This document shows, in pieces, positions 34,085 to 47,179 of a stretch of 64,000 nt of DNA. The stretch lies in contig CM056592.1 in NCBI GenBank assembly GCA_029721435.1, positions 37,769,611 to 37,833,610 on the forward strand. The letters run 5' to 3'. Position 1 is the stretch's first letter, and the number at the start of each line of letters is the position of its first letter. Origin of the DNA: Gymnothorax reevesii (taxonomy: Eukaryota > Chordata > Actinopteri > Anguilliformes > Muraenidae). The position numbers and the translations under genes were made by a program. Under the pieces are notes generated by a model. The model was given only the letters and a program-made list of their open reading frames with translations, was not told the origin of the DNA and searched no databases.

Positions 34085-37000
34085 ATCATAATTTGGTGGA
34101 TAAAAGCACATTATTTATGCTAGGATGCCTTTGATGCCAATGTTTGTAATGGTTTGGTTATTACCACTTTCTTTTGAAATATTTCTTGTAAAAAACTTTG
34201 TCAGAGTGCGCGACCTGGCTCTACGGTATACCCTTGCTCAAATGGATAGCACAGCTGAGCAACTGGACAGCGCAAGCGACTTGACTGGATGACGCCGCTG
34301 TGGAATTGGATGGCACGTGCAATCCAAGAGGATAGCACAGCTTGAATGTATTGCGAAGGACAGCTGGATAGGATGTGTCTACTTTTGCCAGGCTTTTGGA
34401 TAACTTAGCCAGGCATAGTAATCTACAAGGCATATAATGCATAATGCCATTTACTGATTTAGTTGAGGAGGGATGCAGCCTGTGGGTGGGGTTCATGACC
34501 AAGTTAATATCACAGAGAACTGTTTATTAGCAGGAATTAAAAAGGTAGAATTTTTTTGCCTCTCAAACTAAAGGTCTTGGGCATATATTGTCCTAAAAGC
34601 AGCACCACGTTCTTTAATTAACATAGGTCTGAACAATAATCAAGCTTAAATGGGGGGGGGGGTGACTAATTTAATAAGGCACTTCTGTCAGCTAAGACTA
34701 GGCTTGCAGGAATTTGAGACTGACATTGAGTATTATAAATTTTCACGAGCGAAAGTTAATGATTGTTTTGGTTCAATATCAATGTGTTAACACAGCTGAG
34801 AGCAAAAATCTATATTCATTGATTTCACAATGAAAACAGTGAAATATGCATCTTGATCGCTTCCCTGTACTTTTCTTTCATTACTTTAAATGAAGTGACC
34901 AAAGGATTTTGATGACCAAACTACAATATGATATAACCTGGGAAGCTCGTCGTTACCTGGTACTGAAATATTTAATTACAATTCAACTGAAGTGCCAGGA
35001 AACTATCCCTCCATAAACACACTTGTTTGTCTAATTGTTCTCAAATAACTGAGGGATAACTGAGATCACATATGACAGAATCAAAACAAAGGACCAGCTG
35101 AACTGAGCTGGACCCAATGCACAACCGTTGCAGGAAAATACGTGCTCAACTTTATTGCCATCGTACTGCACCCTTGTTTCCCCTTTGTCAATGAGACATT
35201 GACAGAAATAGACCGACTGTAAATTGAAAAATAAAACATGGACCCAAATATAACAGTATGTAATGCCAAATTCCCCAACTTTTTTTTGATTTAATAACGC
35301 AGCGAATGTCAGTCTATGCACCTACGCCTGCCAGAATGAATGTTCACATTTCTCATCAAATATATTTTTTAACCAAGGCCATTAAATTTTCAATCACAAG
35401 GCAGCTTGTCAAGTTTTCAACTAGCCTATAATAACATCTTTTTGGATGATTAAAAGTGTAAGTCTATGAGCTGACTGACTGGAAAGAAAGCCAAAGACAT
35501 TCATCTTGTCTGCAATTTCCAACTTGGACCAGTCCAGCTGGAAGAATTCCATACAAGCGAAATAGAAGAAATTAAGGAGTCTGCCAAGTCAAATTTCACC
35601 AGTATTAGCCTGCTAGAGACAAAACATGTCTACCAATCAAAACTGTGGCAATGCTTTACTCATGTTTCAGTATTTACTGATAATGCCTCTGTAATAACCT
35701 CAAAAGGCTCAAGGTAAGGTCCAAATAGCCTGAAGTTGTGTTCTGCCAGGACTTAAGTGCAATGTATTAGAAAGCAATGGCTATATGTCTGCATAACCCT
35801 ATATACAATGAATGAGACAGCAATGGCTTGCTGGAAGAGTCAGGAGTGCACAGAACTGTGGGTAATCCCAGGAATGTTCAGTCAGTCTTACTCAAGTTTG
35901 GCCACATGCGCAGTGGTCTCCAGGAACAAGAGTGGGCTTTCCTGAGGACAGCAGTGGCCAAGCTGTGAATGAAAGATGATTTTCCACCGAGCTATTTGTT
36001 CTGTTTAAATATAGGCAATATTTAGCTAGCAATGGCTTAAGGTCAATAAAGACCTGAATGTGACGTGTGGGCCAACAGTAGCTTGTGGAAAAGGTTTGCA
36101 CTGCAAAAAAACTATTGCTTTTGCCTGGAATATTGTCAGTCTCACTCAGGTCAGTTTGCGTGCTCATTGGTATTGGTCAGCAAGGATCTGAATGAATGCA
36201 TGAGCTACCATTAGTTTGAGGTCTACAAAGACCTGAATGTAAAGTAAGAGCCTTAGCAGGTAATGGCAAAGGTGGTATAGCTGGAGAACTTGCATTGGGT
36301 GGGCCAGGAGAAATGACTGGATCTAGGACATCAAAGAGGTTGTGGTTGCGATATGTAATGAGACATTAAATTACCTTTACTTTTAGCCAATAGGCGTCTA
36401 AACCCTTATGCATGGAAGGAACACTTCACCAACAGATCAGGTTTATTAATGAAGATAATAACTCATAGCTAGATCAAACAAAAGTGAATGGGTGGGACTT
36501 AACGATGGGTTGATTGGCTGAAAGGACTTGATTTTCGGCGAATATCTGGCAAAGCAGATTCATAAGTTTTGAAGTTTTGACTCTCGCAAATTTGTGAGCA
36601 TGCAGAATAGCCAACCAGTTGATGGTGCTCTGGAATTGCAAGTTGAAAGAATTTAAGCATCACCAGCTTTTGGCAGTGACTTTGTGGTAGCAAACATATT
36701 GTGCTGAAGGTTTTTTTTTTTTTTTTTGCTCTGCATTTTAAAAATTTTTGAGTGACTTAAAGGGATTCTTGATTTAAGAGATCAGACTTCAAATCAGAGA
36801 GGACAGGTCAATAATATGCAAGACAAAGTACAACCACCAACCACCATACGTTTTCAAGAACTTAACAAATGCGATGAAGGCTTCAGGGATTTTTGATTTT
36901 TATGATGGCAGTAGCATGCTCGGAGATGCTCGGAGAAAGCCTTGACAGAGGATGGCTGATGGCCTAGTTTTTGAAAGAAAGCTGTTAATGGACTAACTCA

Positions 37001-37198
37001 TAGGAACTCTAGCCAATCCCATTTCCATCATTGCTTGGTAATGTGTAAGTGTCAGTCTTCTTCATCTCTCATCACATGGCCAGGTAACAGTTGCATTGCT
37101 ACCAAGCAATCAATGTTTGCCTCTGGGTTAGTTTTTCTGTAAATCATGGGGAATTTGCATTTATTGAAGTCACCATGAACACATCAGAATACATGTAA
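34085..37198. other. Non-coding stretch with weak internal repetition
   Basis: Between 35868 and 36260 short phrases recur with drift (for example CAATAAAGACCTGAATGTGA at 36045 and CTACAAAGACCTGAATGTAA at 36223). A poly-T run sits near 36712-36727. No gene recognised. Confidence 0.4.
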
Positions 37199-37311
37199 GG
37201 GATAATTAACGAGAAGGTGTGCATTCCACGGTTTTAATGCACGACGCGGAGGCAAATAACCCGCGGAGAGCATTAAAACCGTGGAATGCTCACCTTCGAG
37301 TTGATTATCCC
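37199..37311. repeat. Palindromic repeat with 42-bp arms
   Basis: Arms 37199-37240 and 37270-37311 pair at 37 or more of 42 positions around a 29-base loop. The inner part GCATTCCACGGTTTTAATGC pairs perfectly. A diverged form of the same word recurs at 37818 (GGTTCCACGATTTTAATGC), and CCATGGT occurs at both 37319 and 37877, so a larger element of about 0.7 kb (37199-37890) may be present. Confidence 0.75.
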
Positions 37312-37885
37312 GCTTATACCATGGTCATTTGCCAGCAATATCAAATCGCAGCATTAATATGAAAGGGAGTTTATGCATAACCCAACATTATGCGCGATCA
37401 TGCTGACTGTAGCTAACTTGCTGCCCACAATTACAATGAACTTATGACGGTTTCGGTTGAGTCAGCAAGCTGAAATCAGTCTGCTGGCATAGCACATAGC
37501 TAGCGAACTGTCAGCAGTCGCTGAAACATGAAGTGGACAAGTCAGCTTCATTTGTAACCGTACACAGTTACAATCGTTTAATGGATAAAGCCTGATTACT
37601 TTGCTGCTACAATATTTACGGTCATTATCGCTTGAGTACCTATTGTTAACCGCCCCACAGGACGCAACTTATATGACGCTGCTAAATTTACTGGAGATAA
37701 ATGGCCAGCTAGGTTTCTGTTATACCCAGTCAAATATCAGCTCTAACATTGCTATGGTTACAAGTTGGCTAGTGGATGAATTTCGAATGGTGAAACGACC
37801 GTAGCCGAACTACCTGTGCGGTTCCACGATTTTAATGCATACCTGCCAGCCAATCAGAAAAAAGTATTCACCCAGACCATGGTAC

Positions 37886-37920
37886 ATATATATATATATA
37901 TATATATTTTTTTTTTTTTT
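37886..37920. repeat. (TA)n followed by poly-T
   Basis: About eleven TA units followed by a T run of about 14. Confidence 0.85.
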
Positions 37921-38985
37921 ACATGTGATTGTTTCTTTATTTTGAAAGGTTTTAACAATTTTGTTATCCTGTTATAGTTCTCCTGTGGTCTGGAAAAACC
38001 TAATAAGTATGTCACTTTTGGTAGAAACTGAGTTTGACTCTCATTTGCTGTCATCTAGAGCAATGAAAATCTTAGCTATTTGTTTTATTTGAACTGTAAA
38101 AATCAAGTTTCTATTATTTTTTTCTGTTAGAAAAAGTAAAAAATCTAATCGTTTCTCTTCAATTATGAGATCCTTGCCACCGATAAACTCACTATGTTTC
38201 TCCAGATCACAGGACAATTGCCTTCACTGTAGTATGGGCAAAGTCATGTCAACCCTTGTCTCATGGTTATTTGTTCGATGTATTGGATAAATGTACAGGG
38301 AACATAATGAAAAGCAACCCTGTGTCAGCTGGTTTGATGCTGGATTACAAGACCGGTTGGTCGTTTCAAATGTAAGTTACATTGCTATACGGTTCATGAT
38401 AACAATATGAATTATTTGTGCCCAATTTTTCGCAGATGAGCTCAGGATGTCATTTGGAATCCAGTGCAGTGCAGGATGAAACCAGACTTTTTAAAATGTG
38501 GGCAAGAGGCTATAACTGTGAGTATTAGATATCTAATGAGATAGTATTAGATATAGTATCACATAGATATTTAGCCATCAGTAAAATGTATATGCTGGCA
38601 TACTATCAATTCAGAGGAGCATGGAGATAACCATTATTGTGAAAAATAATGCTTTATCATTCATTGTAAATTCACTGCGATAACCAAATCTTAAGGGGTT
38701 TGCCTGAAAACTAGTATAATACTCAGTCTCTTGGGGCGCAAATATTTATATTTATATTTGTTCATATTTATTTAATATTACTATTTTTTTCTCACTTGAT
38801 CAGCATATATTGTACAAGAACCCCAAGAAAGTATAATTTTATCTGCAATTGCTGCGTCATATCTGGGAAGAAATTCTATAACCTAATTGCCAGCAACTTT
38901 TTTTTTTTTACATTTTATGTTTTTACATTGTTAAAACTACGTTTTAAATGTCAGATTCGGGACCTTGGTAAAAACTAGCAGTATG
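37921..38985. other. AT-rich non-coding stretch
   Basis: Nothing recognised. Confidence 0.4.
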
Positions 38986-38993
38986 GTAGTAAA

Positions 38994-39749
38994 CAGTAGC
39001 GGCTCTAGACCCGGGAATGGCGGGGCGCACTCACGTCCCTTTATGACAATTAGTCCTGGGTAGTTCGCAATCATTTACTGACGCGTTTTCCAATTATCGT
39101 ACTTGGCAACTTAAGACACGGTCTCTCCAAATGTGATCGAACAGCGATGAAATCATGGGCGAAATTCAGCTCAGTGGCGGAACCTGAACTGAGAATTGTG
39201 ACAAAACATCTGTTTAAAACAGTCGTTAGTCCTAACCTGTTCTCAGTCATTTTCATGAGTAACCGAAGGTTCGCTCCGAGAGCACTCCGCAGTTAACAGC
39301 TGCTGCTTGTTCTCCCCGATTACGTAAGAAGACAATCATTCATCTGGACGCTTATTTGCTGTATTTAAATCAACGTTAGTCAAACTTGCATACCTGACGA
39401 CTCTCACGCAAACAGCTTGAGCAGCACGCTGCCTATTTAACTGCCAAGTGCCACTTTTTTATCAACCCACACAATACCGGGAGTGAAAGGCGATATTTAA
39501 CTGGAACACGGACCTGATCAATCAACGCGAAGCACTGGCTTATTAATAAGTAAATTTTTTTTCTGTACTGAATTTCGCCCATGATTTCATCGCTGTTCGA
39601 TCACATTTGGAGAGACCGTGTCTTAAGTCGCCAAGTACGATAATTGGAAAACGCGTCAGTGAAGGAAAATGATTGCGAACTACCCGGGACTAATTGTCAT
39701 AAAGGGACGTGTCTGCGCCCCGCCATTCCCGGGTCTAGAGCCGCTACTG
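38994..39749. mobile_element. hAT-type MITE with inverted repeats of about 180 bp, perfect 8-bp duplication
   Basis: The direct flank GTAGTAAA is identical at 38986-38993 and 39750-39757. The arms 38994-39169 and 39568-39749 both open CAGTAGCGGCTCTAGACCCG and stay near-identical to GGGCGAAATTCAG. The middle of about 400 bp is non-coding. It shares its subterminal block with 27202-27739 but has different extreme termini, so the two are sister subfamilies. The perfect duplication suggests this copy is younger than the 27-kb one. Confidence 0.9.
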
Positions 39750-39757
39750 GTAGTAAA

Positions 39758-40959
39758 GGTGTACTACTTTGTAGTTCTAAAACAGTTTTGAACCATATTC
39801 TTGACCTTTATAGTGGGGTCATTCCATGTCAAATGTCCAAATGGCTCCCACTTGACCATGGCTCCCACTCAGATTTGGCTGCAAAAAACTGTAGCAAGTG
39901 TATTCACCTCCTAATAGGAGAAATCCAACATTTTTAATAGTTTTGTCATAAAAAAATAGTTTTGCAACTAAGTTCCCTTGAGCAGCGATTTCTGAGGAGC
40001 CATTTTCACATGGCTATATATAGAAAAGTATTTCAGCTAAGTCCTTCAAATTTTCAGGGGTGAAAATCTGCGGCTATAACTTGAGGAATATGAATTTGTG
40101 AATGTGTCTCTTCAGTTCATCATATACTCCTGCGTGCTTAAAGTTGCTCGAAAAATTGACTCTACTCTCTGCGGCAGCATATTTGAAGGACTGTAAAAAG
40201 CCTAATGTCAAAGACAGGGATTTGGTATTGCACATACAGCTTCCCATAGATGTTGTGTATTTTGTATTGTAATTCAGCCCCTCTCTTATGAACAATCTAG
40301 AAGATATTAAGGCTTGAAAATGAAAAAAATAAAATTTGTGCTATTTTGACCATTTTATACCAAAAAAATGACACCATCCACTAACATCTAATTGACTGTT
40401 TTAGAAAGATTAGATGTCTGTTATTAACATATCCAAAATGTGCTGGCTTAAAATAAATTTTTGAAAATATGGTATTTTTGTGGACACACAGCATTTAATT
40501 CTTTTTCTTTTTTTTTTTTTTGATTAATTACTCAAATTTTAGAGCAGTTTAAGATTTCAAAATACTTCTTTTCCAAAATATTTTCATACTTGTACTCCAC
40601 TGGTGTCATTTGCTCATCAACAAAAAATAAATAAATAAAATATCCAAATTTGAATTTCGTTTTCAATTCTTGATTTTAAACATTCTTTTCACAAAAATGG
40701 ATGAAAATAAGTTTTAGAAACTGGACTTAGGCAGAAAACAACTAATTGGTCAGAAATGTGCACTTCTCTTTGTTAAAAAAAACTGAACCATATGTCTGCA
40801 GTATATAATTTTGAGTTACTGAGATTGAGATTTTTGCAAAAGTGGTTAAAACAGGTGGAATTTCACCTATTTTTCCATTTGGGTATAAGAACTTAAAAGG
40901 ATGGAGATCCGTTTACGTTCCACAATTCAGAAGTTAATGGAGAGAGAGACTGCTCTTTT
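39758..40959. other. AT-rich non-coding stretch
   Basis: Nothing recognised. Confidence 0.4.
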
Positions 40960-40967
40960 GTTCCTAC

Positions 40968-42358
40968 GAGTGATGCGCGGGTCGAAGTTTTTTAACACCC
41001 GCACCAACCCAACCCGACGTGACAGCAAACCCGCCCCGCCCGTCCCGCCAAAACTCGCACTGATTTTCAACCCGAACCCGACCCGACCCGACACGAAAAG
41101 GAGGCAAGAGAAAAAGAATACAGTGAGTCTGTGTGACATGATTTGCAATGGAAAAAAATAACGATTCCTCTGTTACACTATGGATTTGAATGGAGCACAA
41201 CATACATTTGGCTTTTGGCTGTAATTCTTAATACAAAGTTTAGGCTCCGTCTATTAATTGATCCTTTCCGTGATTTCTGATCTTTGCAACTAAACGAAAT
41301 GCCATCAGGCAAAATATTGCAAACAGGCTGTTTTATTGGAATAAAATTAACATGACAGTAGTGCACTGGCGCTATCGCCTACTCTCCCATACAGTGTCGC
41401 GATATCCTGTCTTGGAGGAATTTTTTTTTTCTCATATATTTATTTCAAGATTGTTTTGGGGGGGGCTTTAGGCGATTTTTTCAACGCAGCTTATAATGTC
41501 GGCCTAGGCGTATTTTTTCCCAAACTATTCAAAAACAAAATCGCATCAACAGTGCCAGGGTTTAAGCGATTACGGCGCGCTTCCAGGACACGGCCAGCCG
41601 AACTGAAGGTTCGCTCGCTTGTTGCGCTAGTTGCTGGGACGCAGAGGACTGCTTTGGCCATCATGGAGTTTTACACAATTATTCTTTTTCTCATGGTATG
41701 GTCATTAATGAGAGCAAGACTAAGTTTATGACCATACATGCTCCAGTAATGATAAGGTACCTATTCGTTTGGGTGATGTGTGTATAGAATGGTGTTATAG
41801 ATATGAAGTGTCTTTACCGCCCATGGCAGCACATGCTCTGCTGTCACAGAACACGTAGCTGATAAACGGAAGCACCTCAACAAGTTGATTTTATTTTTGA
41901 ATAAGAATCGTGATATGCCTTTCACTGTAAAGTGGTGAAAAAATGTTTTGTCCATGTGTTGTTTGGACCCACAGGTCAATATAATTACTACTTTATAATA
42001 TTTTGGTGCTGACTGCAGAATGATTTATAAGATGAGCTATCATTCAACCTTTAGATCCTCAGTCTAACTGTGGAGGATTAAGCTGCGCACCAGCGCATCG
42101 TTGAGAGTAGGAAGAGGGAGAGGTACAATTGGCATTCTATCCTGCTTAAGGTAGCGTTACATCGTTTAACAAGATCATATTATCTAGGTTGTATGTCTAG
42201 AGCCCTCAAGTGGCCGATAGCCTATTATACTTTTTATTCGCCATTTCATGGGAATTAGATGTCGCCACTGTTTGGCCCAACTCGCCCGCATCCGCTAAAT
42301 GTTATTAAAATATTGACCCGCAAAACTCACGGGTTCCAGGCCAACCCGCGCATCACTA
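40968..42358. mobile_element. Non-autonomous hAT-type element, perfect 8-bp duplication
   Basis: GTTCCTAC is identical at 40960-40967 and 42359-42366. The left end reads GAGTGATGCGCGGGTC and the reverse complement of the right end reads TAGTGATGCGCGGGTT, followed on both sides by ACCCG/CGGGT-rich sequence. No transposase motif is visible in the 1.4-kb interior. A 91-codon plus-strand frame at 41456-41731 has no recognisable domain. A non-autonomous hAT derivative is the best reading. Confidence 0.8.
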
Positions 42359-42366
42359 GTTCCTAC

Positions 42367-43435
42367 CTTTGATTCTGTATGTCTGAAATTTCTTGAATAC
42401 GCTATTTAAAACAAAAAAAAACTATGTTTTACATTTTGTATCTTAAGGGGAGAGGGTGGATTTTTTAATTCTCAATAGAGATGGGATATGACCAAATAAC
42501 GACCAAATAGTCTTTTGAGTTTGGTACTGAGGAGCTAGATCTGTGAAGCGGTAAGTCTGACAACAGAAAGTCGACAACGAGGAGGCGGAACTCAAATTCA
42601 CGTGAAAAGTATTCAGCAAAAGCCCTTGGAAAATTAATGAGCTGCTCCTAAGGCCAAAAGTGAAATGTGCGCTAAATTTCAGTAATTTCAGAAGCCTAAA
42701 AGATGCCATCCACAAAGAATGTATTGGGACACATTCTAACGCATCTGAACTGTTGTTTTGTGAACCATTTGCCCTGACAAACTGGCTTTGTCCCCTTCAT
42801 AGCATTGTCAACAGTTAACTAAACTAAAAGAGAAAAGTTATCATTTGTAAATGACTCTGAGCAAGCCTGGCTGTGCTATTTTGGACTCAGGGAAAACATG
42901 GAGAAAAATTCACACAAGATGAGTGGTGAAATACTCCCAGAAACAAACTAACTTCCAGTGGTTGTACAGTTGTGCACCTTGCTGTCGTAGCGGAAAGTTG
43001 TTTTTTTTTTTTCCCTGAGAGGGTTGCATTCCCATGGAAACCTTGCTATTGATATAAGACTTTCTCCGTACTTCAAGTTAATGCCAATAAAATTAGTTGG
43101 GACAGTTTTTTATTTATGCTTTATAAGCAGAACAAGAATAGCAGAGTTGACAACATATTCACACTTGTGTTGAGGGACTGATTTCAATTGCTCGTCTGTT
43201 TGCTGCTACAGGGCTGGAACTAGCAGAGGCTCACCGACAAACCAGTGTTTTGCAGAACCCTTTGTTGGGAGCACAGTCCCGGATGGCTCTAAGCCAGAGC
43301 CAGTGTGATGCCCCGATCTCTTAACAACTCCAGAATTTCTGAACCTGATTATCCTTGACCAACTGTGCTAACTTGCCCATGTGCTGCATACTGATTGAAG
43401 TTCAGCAATAATCAATTTCATTTCTGAATCTGACA
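42367..43435. other. Non-coding stretch
   Basis: Nothing recognised. Confidence 0.4.
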
Positions 43436-43440
43436 TATAA

Positions 43441-43760
43441 TGTAATGGTCGAGGAAATTAGGAGGCCAAAAGCAGCAGACAGGTGAGCACAAGGCCAATT
43501 AAGGCACCTTTAATAACAGAGGAGGAAAATACCTAACAGGCATAACTAAGATCTTGCATTTGCCTAAGTGCAATCTGCACATAAAAATAAACTAAGCTTC
43601 TCTTCTGGCGCAAGTGAAAACTAACACAGACCCTCTAGCAAAGGAGGAGTAGTAACAGACCTCTGGTTAATATAGACACAAACAGGTGCCATTAATCAAA
43701 CAAATACATGCAATCAATTAAGCACTGAGACACAGAGAGGTCTTAACCTAAACCATGACA
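43441..43760 (-). mobile_element. Solo LTR, 320 bp, perfect 5-bp duplication TATAA
   Basis: TATAA is present at 43436-43440 and 43761-43765. The unit starts TGTAATGG and ends CATGACA (TG...CA). On the minus strand a TATATTAA-type box (near 43667) precedes ATTAAAGG (near 43512), which sets the orientation. There is no internal retroelement sequence beside it, as expected after LTR-LTR recombination. Confidence 0.75.
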
Positions 43761-43765
43761 TATAA

Positions 43766-45224
43766 AATAAGCGAGAGCCTGAGAATTGGCGGCGAAGCAA
43801 TATGTTCCATCTCTCTATCAACCTGCACGGTGGCTGATGTCTGCATGACAGCAGTGCGACGCTCTTAAGCATGAAGGGAGACTTTTTGTCACACAGCAAT
43901 AAGATAATGAGATAGCAACGGAGGTATGTCTCTGTGCTATTCAATAGACTCGAATTGATAATCTAGCTCAATGTATGGCCTTGAACAATTACGGCCGGGG
44001 AAATTAGGAGTGAGCATGCGTGAGGGCTGTGAATGGCAGGATATAAATGGAACATGTACTCTCAGCCTAGGCATGAAAAGGATAGTCCTCTGAATGCTGG
44101 GCTTCATTTAGGAGGGTTGCTTGCTTTTAAAAAAAAAAAGCACTGGAAGCAGTTAGAGCTTTGTCTTTCTGACAATAACAGGACGCACGTGAAGAAGTTT
44201 TGATGGATGATATCATTTCATTTTAGTAGTGAAGTCATTAAATAATACCAAAGAGAGCTTTGTTTGAGGTTTCAGCGTACTGAAACATGTCAGCCACAGT
44301 GCAATTTGCTTGTGCAAGAGAACGTTCCTCATGACCAGCCAAGACAAAAGATAGCAGGAGCTCATCAGTTGCAAATGATTCACTGCACGGCAGTTCATAC
44401 TTTTTTTCACAAATATATGGCGCGTGGCTTCACACATATGGCAGAAAGGCTGTCCGATGCTCCCTCAGCCATTTCTGTGTCTAGCTGATTCATATTTTCA
44501 TATTTTTCGGCTGGAAGCATTTGAAAGCATTTGCTAGCGCTTCTGCATATCCAGATTTGTGAAAGCTACGCTATTACTGACGTCTATGCGAGCTACTTGT
44601 AAAGTGATAGCGAGTTAATGGATCTTAAGAAAATCAGATTGCTTTATCCCGTCTTAGCAAAACTAAATCATCTTTGTTTGTGGTTTTTTCCTGCGAGATA
44701 TCTGCTGTTTGTGATGTCTAGATGCAGCTCTTTTGTCTGGAAAGGAATGAAGTGCAAAGAATGATCTCAGAGCACCTCTCCTGCTTATCTCTAATGTCTG
44801 CCCATTCTTCAAGAGGCATCACTTCATACTGAATAGTCAGTTCAGGTCCATGCATTCTGCGATCTTATCACCAAATCACGTAGTGCCTGGAAGTGCAATC
44901 TTGAATTTTTTTTTCCTAAATCTTTGTCAGCTAAATTGTTCTTCCATTTTGGTTTATGCAGCATGCAGAGGAATCAGTTTATCTATTCCTTGCTTTATTA
45001 TTATTTTTTGTTATTCTCAATAATCTGACAGTTTGATACATAAATCATAAGATTTCATCGTCTTTGTGAGTCACGTGTGTTCACCTTCATGGGCCAAAAT
45101 ATCAAGACTGAAGAGGGTACGCGCAGCAATGCCTAGAGCGAGTAAAAACGCAAATTATGAATGGAAACTTGAAAATTGGCCCAATGCCCAGTTTATCAAA
45201 CATTCTAACACACTCTCATCCCTA
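43766..45224. other. Non-coding stretch
   Basis: Nothing recognised. Confidence 0.4.
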
Positions 45225-45417
45225 CTCGTCGTATAGTTACGCTACCTGAACAAGCGTCAATATACGATGAAAAGAGAGGCGTTTAATGTCCTTATTTCAC
45301 ATTAGGGTGATGGTTTGTGTTATGGGATTGGGTTTGTTTTAACGCTGGCGTGAATTAGGCTGCTAGTAGCCTTATCGTATATTGATGCTTGTTCAGGTAG
45401 CATCACTACATGACGAG
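45225..45417. repeat. Foldback repeat with 46-bp arms
   Basis: Arms 45225-45270 and 45372-45417 are inverted copies. The core GCTACCTGAACAAGC is identical and TCAATATACGAT is shared, with about seven mismatches over 46 bp. The 101-bp centre is non-coding. It looks like a small MITE or foldback element with no clear target duplication. Confidence 0.7.
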
Positions 45418-47043
45418 CCGGGATGCGAATAGGCTCGACCTTTGGCTGACCATTAAAGGGCCAGATTTATGTGCGTACAGGTTCCACTATAAAATGTGGT
45501 CTAATGGAAGCAAGTTCATGCGTATTCAGTCTTTGGGATCTTATTTACTTCGGTTGCAGCTAATAATGCAATCTGTGGGACAGGTTACTTAGCAAATTTG
45601 CCATGTTAGGCACAGTATGCTGTAAGATGGGAAAAGGGGTTTTGGAGTGCCGCTGGCGCTACTGAGTGCATCTGTGACACTGCAGCAAGACTGGCGGGCC
45701 TTCTGAGCATCAAAAGACTTCAACGCCATGCAGTATAACAAAGTGCTGAGTTCCTGAGGACAAGCAGCTTATTGTTTGTTGGGGTTTGTGCGAAGGGAAG
45801 TGGGTGTGGTTTATGCCTGTAAGAGACTGGAGACCAGAACTGGGGGATGCAAAGTGTGAGCAAACTGTACATGCAAATGGCCGGACAGGAGGAGGCAATA
45901 AACCCGGCCTCTGAGCTGAGAGTGGGGGTTTGTATGGTTTCTGCGCCTTTGAGACCTGCTTGGGAGGCCTTTAGCTTCCCCAATGCCCCATATTGCCCTC
46001 AGTCATCTGTTGTAAGACTGCTCCCTAACCTTTCTATTTACAGTAATCTCAACCAGTGGAAGCTTCATAAATATACTCACCTGTTTAATATACTGTCATG
46101 AAATCGCTCTTGTATTTATTACTCAATTTACCTGTATAAACAAGCTTAAGACTTTTTCATGACAACTGCATCATATTCATACATTTGCCTGGCTTGTTTG
46201 GTATGTGTGTTTCTGTTACAATTTGAGGAGTTGAATGGCATATATTTCATATCAAATGAAATTATAATTCATTCACTTTTAGAAACTCCCTAAGTTTGAT
46301 GAAGGTAAAATCACCTCTGGGGTAATAAAGTTTGATTCCTTTTGTCTGAACGACCCCTCCTTCACAACCAGATGGCCTGACTCTGTCTCAGTTCTAAGAC
46401 CTGTAACCCAATATCCCACCTGGTTAGGATGGGATTAGGCCTCCTGAACCTGGCTGGGAACGGGCGGCGGCGGGGATGCAAAGTTCAGAGGGCATGTTAA
46501 AGATGGAATATAGTGCAGGGGAGTAATCTGAAGGCCCCTGTGTCCAGTGAAGTATGAATTGACATACTGCCGTGTTGTCGCAAGTAAGTGTGTGGGCATC
46601 ACGTGGTACATGGGCGACAGCCCATACCTAAGCAGAGGGACGCGAAGTACGACCTCTATGAACAGGTAAGGCTGGTGTCAGAGTTTCGATACCCATAACT
46701 AAGTGGGGTGGGGATCAGACCGTCGTCTCCCACCTGGGTGGCTGGTAACCACTACAGGATTCAGGGATCGCTATTGACTGGGTCACCGGCTGGTCGGGTC
46801 GCGTAAGGCAGTAAGTCCCTTAAGTTGGCCGCCACGCTTGGCTCAGTCAGGCCACCGTGTACAATCAGGCCACCATAAACCAAAAGCGAATGCATTAGTA
46901 GGCGAGTGGTGCTTCTGTGATCGCTGAGCTTTGAAAAGAAGACACCGGGAAGCAGAAGGCAGAGTTCTGAACCTGGGGGAGCCTGGGCGAGGATCTCTTT
47001 GGAAAGGGGTCCAGCCTAGAACAGCGGCCTGGGAGAGGGAGGT
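45418..47043. other. Unclassified, relatively GC-rich stretch (46360-47043) interrupted by the piggyBac
   Basis: 46360-47043 and the sequence beyond the piggyBac (50348-50650) are visibly richer in G+C than their surroundings and read as one block split by the TTAA insertion. It holds GAACAGGTAAGGCTGGTG, a good splice-donor-like site (46659-46676), and a repeated CAGGCCACC. I suspect old retroelement or untranslated sequence but found no coding motif. Confidence 0.35.
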
Positions 47044-47047
47044 TTAA

Positions 47048-47060
47048 CCCTGTAAGACCC
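47048..47060. repeat. piggyBac terminal inverted repeat, transposase 3' side
   Basis: CCCTGTAAGACCC, directly after TTAA. 12 of 13 match to the other end. Confidence 0.9.
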
Positions 47061-47179
47061 AGACATAGTAAAACATTAAAAAAAAATATTCAACCTCTTA
47101 GATGGTGTTGTAGGAGGCCTTTGATGATGAAAATGAAGTGTTTGTAAAAAATTTTTGTTTTTGTAAGGTTTTATGGGAA

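Noticed and set aside
41456..41731. 91-codon frame starting MGGALGDFFN
   Set aside because: No domain recognised; it starts in a G run inside a non-autonomous hAT-type element.
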